From Cladocopium goreaui (taxonomy: Eukaryota > Sar > Dinophyceae > Suessiales > Symbiodiniaceae): a DNA stretch of 64,000 nt. Position numbers and translations under genes: made by a program. Location of the stretch: the NCBI GenBank assembly GCA_947184155.2, contig CAMXCT020001446.1:1325719-1389718 (forward strand). Reading direction: 5' to 3'. Shown here piece by piece: positions 11,734-21,888 of the stretch. The number at the start of each line of letters is the position of its first letter. The first letter of the stretch is position 1. A model generated the notes under the pieces. The model was not told the origin of the DNA and did not search any database. It saw nothing but the letters and a program-made list of their open reading frames with translations.

Positions 11734-12050
11734 TTAATCCATACTCAAAGTAGATTCGTTTTGTTGATACTTTCTCTTGGTCATCCAGTGCTCAAACTTC
11801 TCAAACCTGGGTCCTCCGCCGTTCTTGGGATTGGTCCGCCGGGAGCCGTCCTGGTGCATTTTTGACAGACCCATCCTTGACAAATGGGATAGCCACAAAA
11901 CCTGCAAGAACACTATGACACACTTCCTTCCCTTCACCCGGCGAAAACTCACGCGACATTTTCTGCTGCCCTGAGCCGCAAAGGAGTATGAATAGGGACA
12001 CTTTCTGATGGGGTCAGCTGAAGCTACAATCCGACACCTGTCCATAAATC
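11734..12050 (-). CDS. two exons with a 51-nt intron
   Basis: The upstream exon (about 12050-11953) ends TGTCGC|GTGAGT and the downstream one starts GTGTTCTTGCAG|G at 11901. The 51-nt intron (11952-11902) is a multiple of three, so two products stay open. One reads DPIRKCPYSYSFAAQGSRKC joined to MGLSKMHQDGSRRTNPKNGG and FEKFEHWMTKRK up to a stop at 11734. The other reads a Cys-rich FCGYPICQGWVCQKCT, which looks like a zinc ligand set, and stops earlier. I cannot choose the frame by eye. Confidence 0.5.
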
Positions 12051-12247
12051 GGAAACGTCTCATCTGCACTTCCTTTGATCTACATCTTTCAATCCGTTTG
12101 ATATGTTTGATCATGTTTGATGGAATGTTCTAGAATAAGTTTGGCAACCCCGGGGTGTGTCCGAAAATGATCTATACCCCTAAAAAAAGCCATTGAACTG
12201 TCAAAATGACTAAACTTTATTGTCATATAGCCATGGGAAACTCTTAC

Positions 12248-12343
12248 CTTCCTCCCCACGAACCGTGAATTTTCACCGGATAGCCAGTCCGCTCGCCATC
12301 GCCGCTCCTGATACTCTTCCTCAGCATCTGCGGAGTCCCAGTC
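12248..12343 (-). CDS. internal exon, acidic/basic
   Basis: Exactly 32 codons between AAAAGCCAG|G and GGAAG|GTAAGAG, phase 0 at both ends: DWDSADAEEEYQERRWRADW then LSGENSRFVGRK. The donor is a good consensus. Function unknown. Confidence 0.65.
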
Positions 12344-12792
12344 CTGGCTTTTCGTAGTTTCCAATCCCCATGTTTGACCCGGAAAAATTGGGTATGGGTC
12401 AATACCTATAGATACCATTTTTAGTGGGATGAACATCCATAAATCCCAGCTATGACTTGGGGTGAACAAAAGGACCAGGGTTTTGACACACTGCCAATGT
12501 TTTGGACCAAAAAGTCGGTCAGAACACGAAACAAAAACAATGCCTCTCCCTCTCCGGTTAAACCACTTAAGGTTGATCTTGTGGTTTCCGAAATCACTTG
12601 AGTCTGGTCACGAAGAATGATGCTTCCCCGGCAAGTTGAAGATGTCATGAGCCGCGGTAAGGAAATGGACTGACCCTTCAGGAGCATTTCTATTTGGGTA
12701 AGAAAATGATTCCGTCCCAAAAGTATCAAAACATATCACAAGTCATTGGACCAACCAAGATAGACATCAAAAAAAACACAACTGAATATCTC

Positions 12793-12906
12793 CTGGTTGG
12801 TGGTTGAGCCCTACCTCTCTGAAAAATATGAAAGTCAGTTGGGACCATTATTCCCAATACAGTATATGGAAAGTCATAAAATTCCATGGTTCCAAACCAC
12901 CAAGCA
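12793..12906. mobile_element. MITE family D, copy 1
   Basis: Ends ctggttggtggttgagccct and accaccaagcag, imperfect inverted repeats, with interior tctctgaaaaat and tggaaagtcataaa shared with copies at 40484 and 43061. A stretch of degenerate family A-like sequence (aatcaccatattttcaatgg) follows at 12960-13010. 12480-12700 on the minus strand is open but unconvincing. Confidence 0.65.
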
Positions 12907-13267
12907 GATGATCATCTATAAATCACCAACCATTTCCAACATAACTCTGGAAAATCACATAAAATCAATTAAAATCACCATATTTTCAATGGGAAATCCA
13001 CGAACTAAATGGAGATATCTGTGAATACCCCCAGGACCCAACATCGACCTCGCAATCAGCTGGTCCATCCCGCAGGGAACACATCACCTGGAGATTTTTG
13101 ACATCCAAAGTCAGATCGACATCAAAACATCTATAGAAAATCATGTAGAATCTATAGAAAATCATGTAGAATCTATATAGTCTATAGATGTCTATAGTAT
13201 CTATCAGCAATATCACCAAAAAAGAAAACGGCAAACAATCTCTGTTTCCGTTCCAGCATTTCCCCAC

Positions 13268-13324
13268 CTGTGCGTGCCACCTGCTGGAAGATGAGCTCGA
13301 CTCCTCGAAAAAACGCGTCGCCAT
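13268..13324 (-). CDS. possible first coding exon
   Basis: ATG at 13324 opens 19 codons, MATRFFEESSSSSSRWHAQ, ending GCACAG|GTGGGG in phase 0. The sequence around the ATG (gaccatgacttc...gcttaagccatgg on the minus strand) is also found near 58352-58383, so it could be a shared 5' region or a repeat. Confidence 0.45.
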
Positions 13325-13602
13325 GGCTTAAGCTATATGAAGTCATGGTCGTTTATGACTTGGATGATGAGGCCTGGGGCACAGTCTGACTATTTTAGAA
13401 CGTCCAGAAAAAAACCTCTCATTTTGTAGGGATAGCACCTATTTCCGCAGGCAAATCATTGGTGGATTCAGTGGATTCCAACCATTTCCTAAGGCCAGCC
13501 GGCTGGGCCCCGGGGCCTCCTCGCCCCTTGACTTGCCTGAGTGTGGAAGATCTTCGCGGCTCACCATTCGAAAAAGCGGTTTTTACCATGAACCATTAAG
13601 GA

Positions 13603-13707
13603 TACCCTCTGGTTATGTCAAAATAGCTATTGAAAATGGCCATTCATAGTGGATTTTCCCATTAAAAATGGTGATTTTCCATAGCTATGTTAGTTTACCA
13701 GAGGGTA
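13603..13707. mobile_element. MITE family A, 105-bp subtype
   Basis: taccctctggttatgtcaaa to gtttaccagagggta. Nearly the same as the copies at 20083 and 60604, all 105 bp long, which points to recent transposition. 13710-14100 holds no gene I can support. Confidence 0.9.
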
Positions 13708-14102
13708 ACTGAGAATTATGTGTTCCCGATGGTAGTGAAAAATCCCTCCAAATGGTTGTTTCGCTGGGGTGTGCCCATCATGGCTATTTCTCCTTGAAAC
13801 TCAAGTTCCAGGAATGATTCATGGTCTTCCCGTTGGGAATGAGAATGGGATAAACACAGGCCTGCAAATACCTGCAATCATCTTCAATCTTTCCGGTTGT
13901 TTCTTCGCATAATATGCTAATTTGTGTTGAGTTCAAAGGTGCCTGACGCAAAGAATTTCAGCCAAAAGAGACTCTTTCTATGATTTTCTATGCCTTGGAC
14001 ATCCTTTGACCATTGACCTCTAAGCATTCTGCGGACTGCGACCCATTTTTTTGTTCGTCAGTGAGTGGTGGCAAAACCAAATCTTTCTCAGATCCCCCAT
14101 GA

Positions 14103-14210
14103 CCCATGACGGATCCATGTATGTATGGTATATATGCTAACATGACTGGGGGATATTTATATGGTAAATGTTACCATTAATATATAGCAGCACCATGGAT
14201 CCGTCATGGG
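14103..14210. mobile_element. MITE family C, copy 1
   Basis: 108-bp inverted repeat: cccatgacggatccatgtat pairs with accatggatccgtcatggg. The interior tgctaacatgactgggggat is found inverted in the copy at 15521-15610. Confidence 0.7.
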
Positions 14211-14759
14211 TGATGATCTTTTAGCATCCCCACGGACTTTGCCCACTTTCACGACATAGATCCCTTTGAGCTGATGCCTGCAGTTGCGAGCGTGAAACTG
14301 GAGTTTTTAGCCCTCTTGATCACAACGAGATCACTGATGAAACCTTACATATTTCAACCACAAATCCACAGAAACCATCACATACTCTCTTTTTACAGAT
14401 TTATAGTGTATAGACTAGTATAGATGACACCAGATAGTTCCAATCATCCACAAATAGCAGAAACCGTAGAAACCATTCAAGTTTCAACCATCTCATTTTG
14501 TTTCAGTGTCACGTGTTTTTTATGCCACAGCCATAGGGGCCATTTGTCAAACCGCAGTTTGGAATCTGGGGGCCCACCGGGTAATGTCGAGCCCATGCCG
14601 AAAGATCTGGATCCTGGGGCAAAGATGGGATGTTTGATCTTTGACGGGAGAATCCTCTATCAATGGAAGTTTATAGCTGGGATAATTCTCTATGGAGGAT
14701 TCAGCAAGCCATGTTTGATTGCCATTTTGGGCAAGAGAAAAGATAGAAAACAAATGGCA

Positions 14760-14873
14760 GGACATGCGGATGTCACACTCAAAAAGTCTGGGACTACACC
14801 ATCTTTGTCATAGAAATTGGAGAGTAGTTCTCTTGCAATGGCCAAAAGCTGTGGGTTCCAAATGGGTCCACAG
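14760..14873 (-). CDS. probable exon of an unidentified gene
   Basis: After CAGTCATTTCAG|C the frame reads CGPIWNPQLLAIARELLSNF, YDKDGVVPDFLSVTSACPA. It stays open to about 14700 so the donor is not fixed. A further open stretch at about 14990-15085 (RIPLGEDLGYNVRVPSCVDF) may be the preceding exon. The pattern is protein-like; no family recognised. Confidence 0.55.
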
Positions 14874-15289
14874 CTGAAATGACTGATGTTTTGACGAGAT
14901 ATGCCGAGATAGGATCCTGTGGCATTTCTGCTTAGTTTTACCTTATGAGTTTTGGACAGGTTGTTTGATGCCTTGCCCCACCAAAAAAAAACACGGTAGC
15001 CGTTCCGAGATCCCAAAAGTCGACACAGCTAGGCACTCGGACATTGTAGCCAAGATCTTCACCCAAAGGAATGCGCAGGCAAAAATGAAAGTGGTTGAAA
15101 TCGGATGAAATCGGCTGAATTTTGGGGTGGGGGTGGTCTGGGGGACATCCCTAAGCCAACCGAACACGACTGGTTTCACCAAGAACTGCAGCTTGGAAGG
15201 CTTAGAAGGGTCGGAAACAGGACTGGCTTCACCAAGCTTCGTTTCGGCCTAATCTAGACTGCTGGAGCCATAGTCAAAATCATCCTAAA

Positions 15290-15450
15290 TCGTTCCGGTG
15301 TGGGCCAAGTGGCATAAACCCCAAGTCCCAAGTGGCATTTTTTGGAGGCAACAAATTGGCATGAGTTCCCTCGCAATCGCAGGGTCTACATGGAATTGGA
15401 GGAAACACTGGGGTATTCCAGGATTTCCAGGCTTCCACGAAAAAAAGGGG
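15290..15450 (-). other. exon-like segment, frame unresolved
   Basis: Minus-strand open stretches in two frames, for example QCFLQFHVDPAIARELMPIC following ACCCCAG. Borders unclear. Confidence 0.3.
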
Positions 15451-15520
15451 CTGCATAAGGCAGCCCTCTGGGAATCCAACATGGCAATAAACTCTCCGTT
15501 CCCCCATTGATCTTCACTAT

Positions 15521-15610
15521 CCCATAGGATCCATGTATGCTATATATGGTAACATTTACCATCAATATACCCCCAGTGTTAGTATATATACCATACATGG
15601 ATCCTATGGG
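15521..15610. mobile_element. MITE family C, copy 2 (inverted)
   Basis: 90-bp inverted repeat, cccataggatccatgtatgc pairing with ccatacatggatcctatggg. Its reverse complement aligns with the interior of 14103-14210. Confidence 0.7.
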
Positions 15611-15706
15611 TATGCATAGACGATGTTCCAAGATTTGCCATGATGTTCCTCCAGAAAAATAGGGAAAACTCAGGAAAGTGTAGATCACAAACGGGGGTAC
15701 TGTAAC

Positions 15707-15774
15707 CGGCCCCTCGTCTGCTGGCATGGCTTTTTCTTCATGCCGCAGCTCGTCAAACGGCAGGGAGCATTCCG
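15707..15774 (-). CDS. internal exon
   Basis: 68 nt between TGCCAACAG|C and GGGCCG|GTTACA: two bases then 22 codons, ECSLPFDELRHEEKAMPADE then GP, phase 0 at the end. Acidic and coding-like. Unrecognised. Confidence 0.5.
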
Positions 15775-15881
15775 CTGTTGGCACATCTCACCATGAATCA
15801 GCCACCAATCCTGAAGCCATGGTAGAGTGGGGATCCGGGATCTTATGGGAAATGGTGGAAATGGAATTGGAATATAACCAA

Positions 15882-15995
15882 TACCATCTGGTTATGACTA
15901 ACATAGCCATGGAAAGATCCACCATTTTATAGCTAGGTAAACCATCTATTTCTATGGGCCATCTATACCATGGCTATGTTAAATCACCAGAGGGT
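15882..15995. mobile_element. MITE family A, 'catgg' subtype
   Basis: taccatctggttatgactaa to gttaaatcaccagagggt, with arms around catgg and interior tatgggccatctatacc. Same subtype as 20747, 22712, 23407 and 42812. From here to 17200 there is AT-rich DNA and no supported gene. Confidence 0.75.
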
Positions 15996-17203
15996 GAATA
16001 CCAATGATATTATCTGAACTACCAAACGAAGCCATCTTGATCTAGCATTGGATCTAGCATTTTGGGGGCCCGGTGAATGGGATTTTGGCCAAGCGCAAAG
16101 CCAAGTTGACCCATAACTTTGTCAGGGTTTATGATGTTTATGGGGAATATAACTATAGCTAATTCCTACAAAGCAACTTAAAACTGGGAGAGCCTCACCT
16201 CAAAAACCTGCGATGCACATCTAAACATTTCAAAGACTCAACAGGTGGGTCATATGTCCTCTGGTCCATGTCGACTCAATTCTGCCAAATCTACAGGAAT
16301 CAAAATATAGCAGTGTCCCGTAAATTTGGGGATCGAAAATATCGCAAAAATATCGCAAAAAATCAGAAGATGGTATCCCAAAATATTCTTATCCCCCTTC
16401 AAAAAAACCTTCATCGATGCTTTTGCACCATTTATTTATTCAGATAACAATGGGCCATCCCGCTCCGACGTGACCATCTCAATTTTGATTCAATGTTTTG
16501 CCATGTAAAAAAAAGGTGTCATATTATTGTGTGGTGTTGTTTTGTTTTTTGTTTTTTTTCGAAATTTTGAACAAAAATTGAGGGAAACCATATGAAACCA
16601 TGGGATGAAACATATATATATATACTTGATTAATATATATATATATATCACATCATCCCATAAATAGTTAATATGACCATGAACCATATATATCATATAT
16701 TAAATGATGTGGTCCATCTATTTAAATTGGTGTAAAAAAATATCCTACATCAATCCATTGGGATAAAAACCCCAATCAAGGGACCACTTTTTTTCATCAC
16801 CGGTTTTTTTTCCACCGTCCCGCCCCGCGCGAACGGTTACGTTACATAATGATGTTGGTGTTATATCCGGTTTTTATCAACTGAGATGGTTACATAAAAA
16901 TGCTGGTGGCATCAACTGTTGAAGCCCATTTTTCTTGGTCAAAAATCCCATCTGGGAAGTTGTTTATGTGTGTTTTTTCCCGGTTCAACATCTTTTTCAC
17001 CATTGTTTGGCGACAAAAAAAAGCCTCATTGTGGTTATGGTCATATGGAAAAGCCCGTGAAAAGTACCTATTGAATATGGAACAGTACAAAATATACATA
17101 ATATATTATATGATTGTAATACTATTCATATACTATTTCCCTATTCAATAGTATACTGTCATGTCCTTCCTCAAGTTCTATCACCGTCATCGTCAAACCT
17201 ACC

Positions 17204-17290
17204 ATCGGTTTCCCATGGTTTCCTGGGAATCCCCGTAGCATTTCAGATGTGGAGAAGCCCACGATTTGAAGATCATCTTCCCCGTAAAAC
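17204..17290 (-). CDS. probable exon
   Basis: The frame DDLQIVGFSTSEMLRGFPGN then HGKPM ends AAACCGATG|GTAGGT, a donor of the same type as at 45839. The acceptor is uncertain (TACGGGGAAG possible). Confidence 0.5.
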
Positions 17291-17333
17291 CATGGGGAAA
17301 AAAAAAAAAACATCTTTTTGCATGTCGGGTCAT

Positions 17334-17490
17334 ATCCTCCAGTAAACCAACATAGCCATAGAAATTCGACCATTGATAGTTGATTTACAATGATTTACAT
17401 AGTTCCATAGATATTCCCATTAAATCCTAGTAGAATCCTATTAAATCCCATGAAATCCTATGAAATCCCATGAAATCCTATGAATTCCTG
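17334..17490. repeat. MITE A fragment followed by decayed minisatellite
   Basis: atcctccagtaaaccaacat...ttgatttac is a left-arm fragment of family A. It is followed by cccattaaatccta and aatcccatgaaatccta repeats related to the 21-bp minisatellite at 8525 and 63590. Confidence 0.6.
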
Positions 17491-17677
17491 CAAAATCTCC
17501 CTATTTTTGCGGTTTTTTGTGGCCACACGTGGGCCTCATCCCAACCACTTCGCGCCAGGGGCAACGTCCGCTGCCAAGGCTTACGCTGCAGGCCCGGCCA
17601 GTGGAGGATCTGCGCGGATCGTGATTTATGGTACATCTACGTATAAAAATAAGTACATATTCTACTATGTAATCTGT

Positions 17678-17924
17678 ATGTATGTATGTATGTATGTATG
17701 TATGTATGTTTGTATGTTTGTATGTTTGTATGTTTGTATGTTTGTATGTTTGTATGTATGTATGTATGTATGTTTGTATGTTTGCATGTTTGTATGTTTG
17801 TATGTTTGTATGTTTGTATGTTTGTATGTTTGTATGTTTGTTTGTATGTTTGTATGTTTGTTTGTATGTTTGTATGTTTGTATGTATGTATGTATGTATG
17901 TATGTATGTATGTATGTATGTATG
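17678..17924. repeat. TATG/TTTG tetranucleotide array
   Basis: About 60 units of tatg and tttg. Frames through it (MYVCMYVC type) are not genes. Just upstream, 17525-17640 is GC-rich and open on both strands, possibly an exon, but undecidable by eye. Confidence 0.95.
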
Positions 17925-18254
17925 GTACATATTCTAGAGTATATATATAATAATTAACATAATATAGATAATCTCCTATACACATCTATACACAACTAAA
18001 AGAAATGCCTATGTTAAGAAAAAATGGTTTGGAAAACCCAACCAGTAGCATGCCAGTCATAGATAGCTGGTTCGGAAAAACCCGTGTTGCAGTTATAGCT
18101 GCTATATCTAAGCCATTTTCAAAATATGGGATCATCCCAGTGACTCAGTGGACTGGATCATTTTTCACAATGCTCCGCCGCCAAGTTGTGCACCAACTTA
18201 GGGAGCACCAACCATCACCGTCACCAACATCCCAAGGTTTTTCTCTCACATCCC

Positions 18255-18370
18255 AAGGGGGACCTTCGGTCGGTTGTTTCGCATCTGCCGGGAGAGCCAG
18301 GAAGTTGTGTTGCTGCCGCTGTCCAACGCAGACACCGCCTCAAACTTTGACGTCAGAGTGGGGACACTGA
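18255..18370 (+). other. exon-like GC-rich segment, strand uncertain
   Basis: The plus strand reads CRESQEVVLLPLSNADTASN then FDVRVGTL. The minus strand is also open and protein-like (LTSKFEAVSALDSGSNTTSW) with a CGCCTCAG acceptor. The plus assignment is preferred only because the next exons (18823 onward) are on plus. Confidence 0.35.
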
Positions 18371-18621
18371 GGCGAACTCATCAAAAGAATTCGAGAGATA
18401 TCAAAAGGAAGGAGGATTCAAGTAATTTATCAAGACTAGACTTATTCTGGATATCTATCACTGATTTGATCTAGTCTAGTCTGCCAAAGTGTCTAAATCA
18501 GGGTGGTTCAACGAGTCTCATTCCGTAAAAAAAATCGCCTTTTTGTGCCAGTCGGAAACTGGAGGTGAAAGGAGTCAATCAGTCCTAAAAACCAGCAGCA
18601 AATGAGACGAACAGTGGCCTA

Positions 18622-18727
18622 TACCCTCTGGTAAACATACAAAAAACTATGGAAAATCACCATTTTAATTGGAAAACTCACTATAAATGGCCATTTTCAA
18701 TAGCTTTTTGTATGTTTACCAGAGGGT
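18622..18727. mobile_element. MITE family A copy
   Basis: taccctctggtaaacataca to tgtttaccagagggta, TA at both ends. Lies in a probable intron or intergenic gap upstream of the exon at 18823. Confidence 0.9.
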
Positions 18728-18822
18728 AGTACCAAAAAAAACTCAATGATCATGTAGCACAGATTTCCTTGCATGGTTGTGTATGAATGTCATCACACAT
18801 AATCATACTTATTTTTTTTCAG

Positions 18823-18930
18823 CACGTAGAGCGACGGATGTCGTTTGAGGATAATGCAAAAGGCGCGCGGACCATATCTCGTTTTCCATTCCGTGATCTC
18901 GTTTTCGCCCTCATGTACTTGTACGATCAG
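18823..18930 (+). CDS. internal exon, well bordered
   Basis: A textbook exon: acceptor TTATTTTTTTTCAG|C, 36 codons, donor GATCAG|GTATGC, phase 0 at both ends. It reads HVERRMSFEDNAKGARTISR then FPFRDLVFALMYLYDQ. Unrecognised. It starts the run of plus-strand exons that ends at 21449 and shows that the coding strand switches between about 17.3 and 18.8 kb. Confidence 0.8.
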
Positions 18931-18989
18931 GTATGCAAATGTTCATGTATACACATACCAACATGCGTGTATAGGTGTACATGAACATA

Positions 18990-19320
18990 TAGATACATTG
19001 TTATATAATATAATGTATATAAACATATATATATATATAATACACCATATATATATAACATATATACTATAATATACTATAATAAAATATAGCATAATAT
19101 AATATAATGTAATATCATATCATATAATATAATATAATATAATATAATAAAATATAATAAAATATAATAAAATAAAATAAAATATAATATAATATAATAT
19201 AATATACTAATGCAATATGATATTATAGTATATTACATTACAGTACATTACATTATATTATATAGAATATGATATAATATATACATCACATATATTTCAT
19301 CGTATGTAAATTATTATAAA
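18990..19320. repeat. AT-rich low-complexity block
   Basis: taatataata repeats, probably within the intron after the exon at 18823-18930. Confidence 0.9.
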
Positions 19321-19352
19321 TTGCTGTTTTCATGTACCAAACATCCAATCCA

Positions 19353-19432
19353 GCCAGGCCGTGTCGGATCTGGGTCCCCCCAGCCATCTGAAAGACCTCG
19401 AATGGTCAACTTTCGTTGAAATTATGGGGAAA
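19353..19432 (+). CDS. possible exon
   Basis: After CATCCAATCCAG the frame QAVSDLGPPSHLKDLEWSTF then VEIMGK is open and protein-like. A GA-type donor would be needed at its end, so borders are uncertain. It lies between firm exons on the same strand. Confidence 0.45.
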
Positions 19433-19621
19433 ACCTGGGGGTGTTGGGGTTAACGTAGCATATCTAGGTAATAGAGCAATTCAAAAATTGGTCAAAATTT
19501 ACTAAACCAAGACGAACATGCACGAGTTCTCATGAGTTCCTATGCTAGAATGTACCAGGATGTACAATGTATGCAATCATAAATAGAGGACAGATTCATC
19601 TTTCCCCCTTTTCAACCACAG

Positions 19622-19684
19622 CCGAAGTGCGATTTTCTGCGAAGGTGGTTTCCCAAAGTGGCCAGGATTGAGGTGTCTGTTCAG
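19622..19684 (+). CDS. internal exon
   Basis: 21 codons between CTTTTCAACCACAG|C and GTTCAG|GTATCC, phase 0 at both ends: PKCDFLRRWFPKVARIEVSV then Q. Both borders are strong, with a pyrimidine-rich tract upstream. Confidence 0.7.
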
Positions 19685-19726
19685 GTATCCTAAAAATGGC
19701 CATGTTCAGCTGTTGTCATGAATCTT

Positions 19727-19795
19727 GTTGAATAATATGTTGAATAATATGTTGAATAATATGTTGAATAATATGTTGAATAATATGTTGAATCA
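19727..19795. repeat. 12-bp tandem repeat (ttgaataatatg), about 6 copies
   Basis: Short array just after the exon at 19622-19684, likely intronic. Confidence 0.85.
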
Positions 19796-19802
19796 TGACT
19801 TT

Positions 19803-20014
19803 CGACACTGGATGAAAATGATGACATGGGGGGTTGGTGTTCGTTCTTCCCCGATGGCCCCTATTTGTGTGACCTAGGTGTGTTTTCCCATCCTTTTCCC
19901 TTCCGGCGCCAGACATGGGGAAAGTCGGCCAAAAAGTGGTAGTCCAAAGGCAAACGGCAGTGATCCAGGCCGCTCAGCTTTTCTGGAGTCAGGATCTCCT
20001 AGAAACCGCTTTAG
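19803..20014 (+). CDS. two exons separated by a 35-nt intron
   Basis: The first exon (start uncertain, about 19803) reads TLDENDDMGGWCSFFPDGPY then LCDL and ends CTAG|GTGTGT at 19877. The intron 19878-19912 is only 35 nt, GTGTG...GGCGCCAG, pyrimidine-rich. The second exon, 19913-20014, reads MGKVGQKVVVQRQTAVIQAA then QLFWSQDLLETAL and ends TTTAG|GTCAGG. Phases agree (1 then 1), the joined codon being GAC. Function unknown. Confidence 0.6.
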
Positions 20015-20082
20015 GTCAGGTCAATGTTTTTTCTCCGGTTTTCAAATTGCCATCCAAACATTGACATTAACATCTGGAGATT

Positions 20083-20187
20083 TACCCTCTGGTTATGTCA
20101 AAATAGCTATTGAAAATGGCCATTTACAATGGTTTTTCCCATTAAAAATGGTGATTTTCCATAGCTATGTTAGTTTACCAGAGGGTA
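20083..20187. mobile_element. MITE family A, 105-bp subtype, intronic
   Basis: taccctctggttatgtcaaa to gtttaccagagggta. It sits between the exon ending at 20014 and the next coding-like stretch at about 20254, so it is probably inside an intron of an expressed gene. Confidence 0.9.
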
Positions 20188-20253
20188 ACATGTTGAAAGG
20201 ATTCAATCAAATTCAAAGGATTGAACATTGATATTTTTGCTCACACTGTAGAT

Positions 20254-20345
20254 TGGTAGAGGGGGATGCAGCATAGATTCTGCTCCTCTGCATGGAGCGG
20301 GGCCCAAACACTACCCGCCTAGGCCGACGGCAGAGGGTAGCTATG
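20254..20345 (+). other. possible exon (APLHGAGPKHYPPRPTAEGS)
   Basis: After GATGCAGCATAG the plus frame is open in the phase required by the previous exon. The donor is not clear. A second candidate, SLLSKAETTKHS, follows CACATTTCAG at about 20422. Confidence 0.35.
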
Positions 20346-20590
20346 TACAGTATGTTTTCTGTTAGTGTTTGGGTCACTCCACTTGCCTAGAATGTCAATT
20401 CAAACGTGACATCAAGATCAGCAAGTTGCACATTTCAGACTCTCTGTTGAGTAAAGCCGAAACTACCAAGCACAGTCTCAGTTGATGAGTGAAAAAGACT
20501 AGACCTACATGAAGATGATACGTCACACCCCGTAGCCAGAAAGTCTGGTTGCAGAAGATGATGTTCATTGATTTTCCCCTCCAAGTGCAG

Positions 20591-20627
20591 GGCAAGGCCC
20601 TTTTCATGAGCCGCACAGCCTTAGCAG
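20591..20627 (+). CDS. short internal exon
   Basis: Acceptor CCCCTCCAAGTGCAG|G, then GKALFMSRTALA plus one base. The donor would be GA-type (GCAG|GAAAAG). Good acceptor, weak donor. Confidence 0.45.
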
Positions 20628-20746
20628 GAAAAGTTTGATTCTTCGAAAAAAAAAACAGGTCATTGCATCGGTCATTGCATCTCTTGTGAACACAGACACC
20701 AATCATAGATGGACAAAAAATGTCAGCCATTCGTGGTGCCAAAATA

Positions 20747-20863
20747 TATCATCTGGTTATTTAACATAGCCATGGTATAGATGGCCCATAGAAATAGATG
20801 GTTTACCTATTAAAAATGGTGGATCTTTCTATGGCAAACTGTGAATGTCATAACCAGATGGTA
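20747..20863. mobile_element. MITE family A, 'catgg' subtype
   Basis: Ends tatcatctggttatttaaca and tgtcataaccagatggta. The left terminus is mutated. Confidence 0.75.
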
Positions 20864-20954
20864 AACCCTTCAGCCATTGGGTCACCAAAAAGGGGTTGAA
20901 TCCCCAAGCGTTCGGATCCAAGCTTCACCCAACCAAGGACTGAATATGCCGGGC

Positions 20955-21171
20955 AGGGGACCCAAACTTAAAGAGGCCACACAAAAGTGGCTGTTGAATT
21001 CCCAAACTTCCCAAACATCACAAAATCAGGAGACTTTGCCAAAACATGTACTCGAGCTGTGTCATCCGATCGGCTGTGCTGCCCGGGCCCAAGAACTTGT
21101 TCTTATGGCTCCATCGAGCAAAGCCACGACGATCGGTGGCCTCCCAAAAAACGGACATCGGGCAGGTGATA
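20955..21171 (+). CDS. probable exon, two frames open
   Basis: A GC-richer stretch ending CGGGCAG|GTGATA. One frame reads KLKEATQKWLLNSQTSQTSQ then ELVLMAPSSKATTIGGLPKN; another reads SSDRLCCPGPRTCSYGSIEQ. Which is used cannot be told by eye. Confidence 0.45.
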
Positions 21172-21389
21172 CATGGACCATGGAATGCCTACATTCAGAA
21201 TGTACTATTGTAGGTTTATTGATCAATCAATTCCATGGAATGATAGTTATATTCACAATAAAAGATCAATAAACCATGGTGCATAAATATATATATATAT
21301 ATGTACTATAGATTTATACCATGGTACCATATATGTAGTATATATGGCTTTCACATCTTTTCGCATAGCTTTTTCCATCGACGCTTCAG

Positions 21390-21449
21390 CGCAAGATCTC
21401 CGGCGATCACAGCATCAGACCTGGCGGAAAGAGAATGACTGGCCGTTAA
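21390..21449 (+). CDS. terminal exon of the plus-strand gene
   Basis: Acceptor TTTTTCCATCGACGCTTCAG|C, then 19 codons and TAA: RKISGDHSIRPGGKRMTGR. A basic C-terminus. The next gene, on minus, ends at 21719, so the two converge with about 270 bp between stops. Confidence 0.55.
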   Translation, partial: RKISGDHSIRPGGKRMTGR

Positions 21450-21718
21450 AAAAAAAAAAAACGCGGTTGGAAGAGTATAACAGTCCTGTAAGAGTCGGAA
21501 AATCCTCGCATCCTGAGGTAAAAATCCATAAAATGATGCCCACCGGATGCTCATGCCACTTAAATCCACTTTGTGGAAATCCATGTTGAAAGCTGTGGGC
21601 TCATTTGTAAATCCCTATGATGAAATGATGACCATCTTTGAATATGGGGATAAATAACCACAAAAAATGTGAATCCAACTATTGACGATGAGACGTCATG
21701 CCAGTTTGTTGATTTGTG

Positions 21719-21888
21719 TCAGGAAGGTGTCCTCGCTTGTTTTTTGGAACTGCCTGAAAGGAGCAGCATGGAGACCGCGAAGTGAGACCTGTAGGATTTT
21801 TCACCACTGCTTGTGCGATGGTAGGGCTGCCAGATAAGATGTCAGCTTGTGTATCCAAGTCGTATTCCACCTCCAAATCCTTAAGATC
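21719..21888 (-). CDS. last two exons of a gene, 35-nt intron
   Basis: Exon 21888-21789: acceptor GATCTTTTTTAG|G, 33 codons DLKDLEVEYDLDTQADILSG then SPTIAQAVVKNPT, donor CTACAG|GTCTCA in phase 1. The intron 21788-21754 is 35 nt, with CTGCTCCTTTCAG. Exon 21753-21719 completes the codon and reads GSSKKQARTPS, stop. Phase and both borders agree. Acidic, unidentified protein with a short basic tail. Confidence 0.8.
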
